Source: Streptomyces sp. NBC_00539 (GTDB taxonomy: Bacteria > Actinomycetota > Actinomycetes > Streptomycetales > Streptomycetaceae). From it: a stretch of 64,000 nt of DNA. A program made the translations under genes and the position numbers. Where the stretch lies: contig NZ_CP107811.1 in the NCBI RefSeq assembly GCF_036346105.1, positions 682,001 through 746,000 on the forward strand. Direction: 5' to 3'. Shown one piece after another: positions 55,140 through 63,700 of this stretch; positions within the stretch are counted from its first letter, which is position 1, and every line of letters begins with the position of its first letter. Below the pieces are notes generated by a model. That model worked only from the letters and a program-made list of their open reading frames with translations. It searched no databases and was not told where the DNA came from.

Positions 55140-56147
55140 TCAGGTCTCCAGCTCGTGAAGGCGGTCGGCGGCGGTGCTCGCCGCGGGAGTGGCGTCGGGG
55201 TCCGGTACGGGCTCGTCGTGGGCCGGGTTCCAGCGGTCGCCGGCTCCGAGCGAGCGGTGTACGGAGACCTCCCCGCCGAGGGGGGCGCAGGCGGTCCGGA
55301 TCCGGTCGGTCTTGGCGGCCAGCTCCGGGTCGGCCGCGTCCAGGAGGACGCCGAGCATGGTGCCGCTGTGGGCGAGCACCAGCCCGAGGCCGTCGACCTC
55401 GCGGCACAGGGCGCGCAGGTCGCGGAATCCGGAGCGGACCCTGCGCGCCGCGTTCATCTCGGCGCTGCGGGTGGCGACGGCGCCGACCTCGGCCAGGTCC
55501 GCGCCGGCGATCGCGGCGGCCAGCCGGTCCAGCAGCCGGGCGTACTCCCGTCGTTCGTCCGGGCCGATGCCCCCCGCCCGCAGGTTGTGGGCGACCGTGT
55601 CGACCTGCCCGCCCTCGTCGTGGGCGACGACGGCGAGCGGGGGCAGGACCCCGAGCCGGCGGCGCAGGCGCACCTCGCGGTGGTGGAAGGCGACGATCTC
55701 GTCGTACATCACTCCGTCGGCCGGTTCGATGCCGCGCAGGAAGGCCTCGGTGCGGTCCGGGTCGAAGGACCGGCCGAAGGCGGCCCCCACGGCCCGTACG
55801 GTGGCCACCAGGTCGGCGGAGGAACTGGCCAGCCCCTTGCCCTCGGGCAGGCCGCCGCCGATCTCCAGCAGGCCGCCGCCCTCGACGCCGAGCGAGGCGA
55901 GGACCACCTCGGCGACCCGCCGGGACTTGCCCTTGTGCGGGGGGTGGACGCGTACGCCGTGCTGTCCGGGCCGGTGGTGGAAGGTGGCCGTGGCCCAGTG
56001 GGCCAGCGGGAAGGTGACCAGGAAGTCCCCGTCCGGCTCCGGCAGCGCGCCCTGGAGCAGTTCCCCGAACGTGCCGAAGGCGTGGCCGACGGCGGGTGCG
56101 GGCGCGCCGGGCTCAGTCCCCGGAGCGTACGTCGTCACCGACGGCAT
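55140..56147 (-). CDS. GHMP kinase, probable L-threonine kinase
   Basis: The protein is 335 residues. HAFGTFGELLQGALPEP near the N-terminus is the PduX/L-threonine-kinase type start. GGLPEGKGLASSSADLVATVRAVG is the GHMP ATP-binding loop (about residues 95-118), and EVSVHRSLGAGDRW is a late conserved region. GHMP kinases phosphorylate small hydroxyl compounds; next to the PLP synthase and lyase it most likely makes O-phospho-L-threonine. A cobalamin-pathway PduX role is unlikely because no cobalamin gene is nearby. The ATG overlaps the lyase gene by 35 bp, and the stop lies two bases before the PLP gene. Confidence 0.82.
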   Translation of the reverse strand: MPSVTTYAPGTEPGAPAPAVGHAFGTFGELLQGALPEPDGDFLVTFPLAHWATATFHHRPGQHGVRVHPPHKGKSRRVAEVVLASLGVEGGGLLEIGGGLPEGKGLASSSADLVATVRAVGAAFGRSFDPDRTEAFLRGIEPADGVMYDEIVAFHHREVRLRRRLGVLPPLAVVAHDEGGQVDTVAHNLRAGGIGPDERREYARLLDRLAAAIAGADLAEVGAVATRSAEMNAARRVRSGFRDLRALCREVDGLGLVLAHSGTMLGVLLDAADPELAAKTDRIRTACAPLGGEVSVHRSLGAGDRWNPAHDEPVPDPDATPAASTAADRLHELET

Positions 56148-57693
56148 CGCTGGTTCCCTCCGTTCCCGTGGTGCGGTGCTGCGGCCGGGCCGCTCCGTAC
56201 AGCGCCCGGTCCCTCTCCTCGGCTCCGGCGCGCACGGCCCGGGCCCGCCGCACCCAGTCGGCGCGAAGCAGTGCCAGCTCTTCCCGCTGGGTTCGCAGCA
56301 GTTCGCGTACGGACGCGGGGCGGGCCGAACCGGCGGAGACCATGCGCTGCAGTCCGAGGTCCACGTCGAAGGCGGCGGCGAGCAGGGCCTCGGGGGTGCT
56401 CAGGGCCACTGCGTGTGCGGCGGCGGCCTCGGTCAGCAGGCCGGGTTCGCCCGGTGCGGGAGCGGCGCCGGCCGCGGCGGCGAGCACGACGTACCTGCCG
56501 GCGATCACCTGTGCGGTGCGCCAGGGGACTTGCTCGGTGAGGGTGAGGGCGTTGGCCAGGCTGAACCCGCCGAGGAACTCGCGTGCGCACACGGCGCGCA
56601 TGGCGTCGGGCCGGAAGGTGAGCCGGCGCAGCACCTCGGTGAGGAGGCGGACGGTACCGTGCGCCGAGTCGAAGGCGTCCAGCAGGTGGGTGCCGGCTTC
56701 CTTGGAGACCTCGACCAGGTTGCAGAAGGGGGTGTTGCGCTGGCCGAGCAGCACGTCGAGGTGGAAGGCGGTGAGGTGCGCGGTACGTCCGCGGATGCGC
56801 TCCAGGACGGGGTAGTTCTTCTTCTGCGGCATCGCGGAGGAGATGCCGGACAGCTCGTCGGGCAGTTCGATGAAGCCGTATTCGCTGCTGCCCCAGGTCA
56901 GCAGGTCGGTGGTGAACCGGCTGAGGGCGGTGCCGAGGAGGCTGAGTTCCGCGGTGAGTTCGGCGCTCCAGCGGCGTGAGGCCACCGCCGTCAGGGCGTG
57001 CGGCTGCGGTCGGGAGAAGCCGAGCAGCCGGGCCATCCGGTCGCGGTCCCAGGGCAGTTCCTGACCGGCCATGGCGCCGGCGCCCAGCGGGCAGGCGTCG
57101 ATGCCGTCGTAGGTCTGCACCAGCCGGCGCTGGGTGTGCAGGAGGTGCTCGGCGACCGCGGCGAGGTGGAAGCCGGGGGTGATGACCTGCGCGGCCTGGA
57201 AGTGCGTGTAGCCGGGCATCGGCATGTCACAGGTCGCCCCGGCCAGCTCGACCGTCACCTCGCACAGTTCCAGCAGGGCGTCGGCGAAGCGGGTGAGCTG
57301 GTCGCGTCCGTACATGACCTGGGCGCAGGCCTGGAGGTCGTTGCGGCTGCGGTCCACGTGCCAGCGGACGACGGGACGGGGCAGCCCGGCCTCGACGTGG
57401 CGTTCGAGGGCGAAGGCGATGTCCGACATGTTGGCACCGGGCTCGGCGGTGAGGGTGCCGGCCCCCACGGTGTCCAGTCGGGCCGCGATGTCGCGGGCCT
57501 CGTCGGTGGTGACGAGGTCCATGCGGGCGTACTCGGCGGTGAGGGTCTTCTCGATGGCGACGTAGTGGTGCAGCAGGTGGCGGGATTCGAACCCGAACTG
57601 CGGGGCGAGAACCTCGTCGTGCAGCAGTCCGCTCGGGCCGCTGCGGATGCGGCCGCTGAGCGCGGCGGTGGGTCCCGGGGCTTCGCTCGTCAC
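56113..57693 (-). CDS. Argininosuccinate-lyase homologue, probable fumarate-releasing step to diaminobutyrate
   Basis: The protein is 526 residues. Superfamily motifs are present: HVDRSRNDLQ, PGYTHFQAAQ and the signature loop SSAMPQKKNYP. This superfamily eliminates fumarate from N-succinyl-type adducts. If the PLP enzyme adds L-aspartate to phosphothreonine, this enzyme would free the amine, giving 2,3-diaminobutyrate. It is not likely to serve arginine synthesis: no other arginine gene is present, and it overlaps the kinase. The C-terminal 40 residues are extra, basic and low-complexity. GTG 57693 has only a weak ribosome site (GGAACACC). Confidence 0.85.
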   Translation of the reverse strand: MTSEAPGPTAALSGRIRSGPSGLLHDEVLAPQFGFESRHLLHHYVAIEKTLTAEYARMDLVTTDEARDIAARLDTVGAGTLTAEPGANMSDIAFALERHVEAGLPRPVVRWHVDRSRNDLQACAQVMYGRDQLTRFADALLELCEVTVELAGATCDMPMPGYTHFQAAQVITPGFHLAAVAEHLLHTQRRLVQTYDGIDACPLGAGAMAGQELPWDRDRMARLLGFSRPQPHALTAVASRRWSAELTAELSLLGTALSRFTTDLLTWGSSEYGFIELPDELSGISSAMPQKKNYPVLERIRGRTAHLTAFHLDVLLGQRNTPFCNLVEVSKEAGTHLLDAFDSAHGTVRLLTEVLRRLTFRPDAMRAVCAREFLGGFSLANALTLTEQVPWRTAQVIAGRYVVLAAAAGAAPAPGEPGLLTEAAAAHAVALSTPEALLAAAFDVDLGLQRMVSAGSARPASVRELLRTQREELALLRADWVRRARAVRAGAEERDRALYGAARPQHRTTGTEGTSDAVGDDVRSGD

Positions 57694-57746
57694 GTGGTGG
57701 TGTTCCGTTCTGGTCTGGTCCGGTGCGGTGGTGGCAGGGAGGGAGG

Positions 57747-57773
57747 GCCGCCCGCGGGTGCACCGCGGGCGGC
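57747..57773 (-). terminator. Hairpin between the terminal NRPS and the lyase gene
   Basis: GCCGCCCGCGG and CCGCGGGCGGC form an 11-bp perfect stem with loop GTGCA, 16 bp past the NRPS stop. It may partly end transcription before the diaminobutyrate genes. Confidence 0.6.
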
Positions 57774-57789
57774 GTTCGGGGGTGGCGGG

Positions 57790-60700
57790 TCAGCCGGCGT
57801 CGGCGGCGTCGAGCGCGTCGCGGACGGCTGCCGCGACGCCGGCGGCGTGCGGGAGCCGCACCAGCCCGTAGTGGTCGGTCGGGACCTCGTACCGGGTGAA
57901 GCCGTCGGGAACCCGGGCGGCCCACCGGTCGGCGGCGCGCGCGGCGGCGCCGGTGGCGCTCTGGTGGAAGTGGACGGGGAAGTGGCTGACGGGAGGCCGG
58001 TAGCGGGCGGCGGCGATCTGGCCGGTACGGAACACCGCGTAGTGGCGGGCCAGGTCGGCCGCGTCCACGCCGGGCGCGGTGCCCGCCCGCGCCACGTGCT
58101 CGGCGAGCGCCGCGATCCGGCCGGCGGCGGTCTCCTGCGCGCTCAGTGCGGCGCGCAGGGCCGCCCGGTCGCCTTCCTCCGGGTCGGTTCCGGCGGAGCG
58201 GGCCAGGTCCTCGTGGAACCACTCCAGGAAGGCGTGTTCGTCATAGGGCGCCCGGTCGGGCTCGGGGTAGGCGGTGTCCAGCAGGGTGAGCGTGGCCACC
58301 TCCTCGCCCGCCGCGTGCAGTTGGGCGGCCATCTCGTAGGCGAGCAGTCCGCCGAAGGACCAGCCGGCCAGGTGGTAGGGCCCGGCGGGGCGGATCCGGC
58401 GCAGGGCCGCGACGTGGGCTGCGGCGAGCTCCTCGACGGAGGCGGCTTCCTCGGTGGCTTCTTCGGCGGCTTCCTCGGCGGCTTCCTCGGCCACGGGGGC
58501 CGCGGGGGCCGCGGGCGCGAGTCCCGGCGCCGTCATCCCGTAGACGGGCCGTTCCCGGCCCAGAGCGCCGGCGAGCGCGCGGTAGCAGAAGACGTGCCCG
58601 CCGATCGGGTGGACGAGGAAGAGCGGGTCGCGGTCCCCGTCCGGCTGGATGCGCACCACCGGGTCGGTGGCCGCGCCCCGGTGACGGCCCCGCAGCAGGC
58701 CGGCCTGCCGGGCCACCGTCGGGTGCTCCATGACGGCCTGCACGCCGAGGCGTTCGCCGAACTCCCGGTTGATCCGCCCGATGAGGCGCAGGGCGAGGAT
58801 GGAGTGCCCGCCGGCCGAGAAGAAGTCGTCGTGGATGCCGACCGGGCCGACGGCCAGCAGCTCCTCCCAGATGCCGACGAGGCGGGATTCGATCTCGTCG
58901 CGGGGCGGCACCGGCAGCCTCCCTCCGCGGGCGTCGGCCGGGTCCGGGTCGGGAAGGGCGGCCCGGTCGAGCTTGCCGTTGGCGGTCAGCGGCAGCGCAT
59001 CGAGCCGGACCCAGGCGCCGGGGACCATGTACGGGGGCAGCCGCTCGGCGGTGTGCCGGGCCAGTTGCTCCGTGTCGGCGGCGTCCGGGGCGACGACGTA
59101 GGCCACGAGCCGGTCGCCCCGCGGCAGGACGGCGCATGCGTGCACCGCCGGGTGTTCGGCCAGGACGGTTTCGATCTCGCCCGGCTCCACCCTCAGACCG
59201 CGGATCTTCACCTGGTGGTCGGTGCGGCCCGCGTACTCGATCGCGCCGTCCGCCCGGTGGCGGGCCAAGTCGCCGGTGCGGTAGAGGCGGCGGACCGTCC
59301 CGTCGGGCGCGGTGTGCTCGATGAAGCGTTCCGCCGTGAGGTCGGGCCGGCCGTGGTAGCCCTCGGCCAGGCCGACTCCCTCCAGGAAGAGCTCGCCGGT
59401 CACCCCCAGGGGCACCTCGGCGAGGCGGGAGTCCAGGATGTGGGTGCGCATGTTCGCGATCGGCCGGCCGATGGGGACCGTGTCACCGCCGTCGGGACGG
59501 CAATGCCAGTGGGTGACGTCCACGGCCGCCTCGGTCGGACCGTACAGGTTGTACAGCTCCACTCCGGGAAGCAGTCGGAAGAATCGGTTCTGCACATCGA
59601 GCGGCAGGGCTTCCCCGCTGCACACCACCCGGGTGAGCCCGGCGGCTCCCGCCACGGCCTGCGGGTCGTCGAGGAACACGCTCAGCATCGAGGGCACGAA
59701 GTGCGCGGTGGTGACGGACTCGGAGCGCACGAGCTCGGCGAGGTAGGCCGGTTCGCGGTGGCCCCCGGGGCGGGCCAGGACGATCGTGGCACCGGTCAGC
59801 AACGGCCAGAACAGCTCCCACACCGACACGTCGAAGGTGTACGGAGTCTTGTGCACCACCCGCTCCCCCGGCTCCAGGCCGTACTCCTCCTGCATCCACA
59901 ACAGCCGGTTGGCGATCGCCCGGTGCGAGACCACGACGCCCTTGGGCTTGCCGGTGGAGCCCGAGGTGAAGATCATGTACGCCGGGTCCCCGGGCGCGGC
60001 GTGCCGTACGGCGCCGGCCGCGCCGACGGTGCCGGCTCCCCCGTCGGCACCGGCAACCCCGTGGGTGCCGTGCACGCCGTCGGTGCTGCCCGTGCCGTCC
60101 GTGCCGCCGTCCGCGTCGCCCGGGCCGCCCGGGCCGTCCGGCCGGACCACCGTGGCTCCGGCGGCGCGCAGCGCGGCCTCCCAGCGGTCGTCGGCGACCA
60201 CGGGGCCGATCCGCGCCTCGGCGACCAGCGACAGGACCCGCGCCCGCGGGTGCTCCGGGTCCAGCGGTACGTACGCCGCCCCGGATTTCAACACCGCCAG
60301 CAGGGCGACCGGCAGGCTCAGGGAACGGTCGAGCAGCAGCCCGACGAAGGAGCCGGGCCCCGCCCCCGCAGCCCGCAGCCGGGCGGCGAGCCGCTCGGCT
60401 GCCTCGTCCAGGGCGCGGTAGCTCAGCTCCGCGCCCTCGAAGCGGACGGCCGGCGCGTCGGGGGTCGCGCGGGTCTGCGCCTCGATCAGCCGGGTCAGGA
60501 CGTGCGGGCGGTCGTAGGTGCGGCCGGTGGCGTTCCACCGCGCGTAACGGTCCCGTTCGGCCGCGGACAGCAGGGTTCCCGCGCGGGCGTCGCCGTCCGG
60601 GGCGTCCGCCAGGTCCTGGAGGGCGGCCGTGTAGTAGCCGTGGACGTCGGCGATCTGCTCCGCGGAGAACTGCGCCGCATCGAAGCGCAGGCCGAGTTCC

Positions 60701-63700
60701 AGGAGCTCGCCGTCGGGGGTGCGGGAGAACTCGGCCCCGAAGGCGAAGTCCGTACTGGCCTCACCGGTCTCGTCCAGGACGGCGAACGCCGCCGCGCCGG
60801 GCCCGTCGCGCTCGATGTGGAAGTGCGTGAAGTTGAAGAAGGTTTCGAAGAGCGGGGTGCCGCCGGTCGTGCGCAGGATCTCGGCGAACGGGAACCGCCG
60901 GTGCTCGTGCACGGCCACCTCCAGCTCCGCGACGTGCCGGACGAGTCCCCGCCAGGTCCCCCCGGCCGCGTCGAGGTCGAGCCGCAGCGGCAGGGTGTTC
61001 AGGAAGGCCCCGACCACCTTGTCGGCGTCGGCCTCCTCGGGGCGGCCGTTGTGCACGACGCCGGTGGTGACGTCGTCGGTGCCGCCCAGCAGCGCCATGA
61101 CGCGCACGTGCGTGGCGAGCAGGACGGTGCGCAGCGGTACGCCCAGTCCGGCCGCCACGGCGCTCAGCCGCTCCTGGAGCCCGGCCGGCAGCGGCCGCAG
61201 GCACCAGTCCATCCGGGCGGGGCCGCCGGGGGCCCCGTGGCGGGGCAGGCGGGCGACGGTGGCGCCGGCCGTCTGCGCGGTCCAGAAGGCCCGCTGCGCC
61301 GGGTCGGCCAGGGCTGCGCGCTCCAGCGCGACGAAGGAGGCGAAGCGCGACCGGAGTCCGGCGGAGCCATCGGCCCTGTCGGCCCCGTCGGCCCCATCGG
61401 TCCCGTCCGTCCCGTCGGTCTTCTGGTCCGCCTCCGCCGCGCACAGCTGCGCGTAGCAGGAGGCGAGTTCGGTGAACAGCGACCGTTCGCTCCAGCCGTC
61501 CATGACGGCGTGGTGCTCCGCGATGAAGAGCTGGAAGTCGTCGTCCGAGAGCCGCTGGACGTGGAAGCGCATCAGCGGGGCGCTGTCCCAGGCGAAGGGG
61601 CGGGCGCGTTCGGTCGCGTAGCGGGCCGCGATCGCCGACTCCCGGGCCTGCGGGTCCAGGCCGCCGAGGTCCTCGAAGGTGATCTCGGGCCGTGCCCCGA
61701 GGTGGACGAGCTGCAGGGGCTCGCCGAAGCCGTCCAGGTCGAACGACGTACGGAGCATCTCGTGGCGGGCGGCGACCGTGGCCACCGCGCGTCGCCAGGC
61801 GCCCTCCGAGTAGGGCGCCTTGACGTGGTAGGCCGCGACGTTGTGGTACATCCGCCCCTCGGCGGCCGGCAGATCGCTGTGGAAGAGCATCCCGGCCTGG
61901 AGCCGGGTCATCGGGTAGGCGTCCTCCAGCCCCTCCGGGAGCGCCGCCCGGTCGCGCTCGGAGAGCAGCGAGAACGGCTCGTACGGGGCCTGCCCCGCCG
62001 GGTGCGCGGCCGCGTCCGGGTCCTGCGGGACCACCGTGGGCGCGAGGGCCCGTACCGTCTGGTGGCGCATCAGGTCGACCACCGCGAAGCGCAGGCCCCG
62101 CTCGCGTGCGCGGGCCAGCACCTGGAGGGAGCGGATGGAGTCGCCGCCGAGCGAGAAGTAGTTGTCCTCGGCGCCGACCCGCTCGTGGCCCAGCACCTGC
62201 CCGAGGATCTCGGCGAGCGCCGTTTCGACGGGGCCGCGCGGCGGCTGGTACGACCGGGCCGGTGCGAGGCCCCCGGTGCCGGGTGCGGGCAGCTTGCGGC
62301 GGTCCACCTTGCCGTTGGCGGTGAGGGGGAAGGCGGGCAGGGTGACGAACGCGCCGGGGATCATGTACCCGGGCAGGCGGTCGGCGAGGTGGGCCCGCAG
62401 GGCCTCCACGGTGGGCGCGCCCGCGCCGGTGGTGCCGTCCGCGGCGTCCGGTACGGCCAGGTAGCCGACGAGGGTGTCGGTGCCGCGGGCGTCCCGGGTC
62501 ACGAGCGCGACCGCGGCGTCGACGAGCGGGTGGGCGGCCAGGGCCGCCTCGACCTCGCCGAGCTCTATGCGGAAGCCGCGCAGTTTGACCTGGTCGTCGA
62601 TCCGGCCGAGGTATTCGAGGTCGCCGTCGGGCAGCACCCGGGCGAGGTCGCCGGTGCGGTACAGACGCGCGCCCGGGCCGGCGCCGGTCGCGGTCGCGTC
62701 GGCCGGGAAGCGTTCGGCGGTGAGCGCCGGGCGGTGCAGGTAGCCCCGCGCCAGACCGGCTCCCGCGACGAACAGCTCCCCCACCGCGCCGCGCGGAACC
62801 GCGCGGCCCCGGCGGTCCAGGAGGTGCAGCCGCAGGTCGGGGATGGGTACGCCGATGACGCTGCCCTTGCCCTCGGCCGCATCCCGGGCGGTGAGCGGCC
62901 GGTAGGTGACGTGCACCGTCGTCTCGGTGATCCCGTACATGTTGACCAGGCGCGGGGCGCTGTCCCCGTGACGCCCGAACCAGCCGGCGAGCGCGCTGAC
63001 GTCCAGTGCCTCGCCGCCGAACACCACGTGGCGCAGTGCGAGCCCCCGGTCACCGGCGGTCCGCCGGTCCTCGTACTCCTCGTCGGCGCGGGCCAGCTGG
63101 TAGAAGGCCGAGGGGGTCTGGTTGAGGACGGTGACCCGCTCGTCGCGCAGCAGCCGGTGGAACTCCTCGGGCGAGCGGCTGGTGTCGTACGGCACGACGA
63201 CGAGCCGGCCGCCGTGCAGGAGGGCGCCCCACAGCTCCCAGACGGAGAAGTCGAAGGCGATGGAGTGGAACAGCGTCCAGACGTCGTCGGGGCCGAAGCC
63301 GAACCAGTGGTCGGTCGCGGAGAACAGCCGGGTGATGTTGCGGTGGGGTACGAGGGTGCCCTTGGGCCGGCCGGTCGAGCCGGAGGTGTAGATGGCGTAC
63401 GCGAGGTGGTCGGGGGTGAGCGTGACGGCGGGGGCGGTCTCCGGTTCGGCGGCGAGCGCGGCGGCGTCGGCCACCAGGTCGACGGTGTGCAGGGAGGGCG
63501 CGTCGACGGTGTGCAGGGAGGGCGCGTCCCACAGCGGCCGGGTGTCGGCGGCGCCGACGACGTGGCGCAGCCCGGCGTCGCCGATGATGTAACGCAGCCG
63601 CTCGGGCGGGTTGTCGGGGTCGAGCGGCAGGTAGGCGCCGCCCGCCTTGAGGATGCCGAGCAGGCCGGTCACGAGGTCGGCGGAGCGGCAGACGCAGAGC

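Noticed and set aside
56113..57693. Primary-metabolism arginine biosynthesis gene
   Set aside because: It overlaps the kinase gene inside an NRPS operon, and no other arginine gene is nearby.
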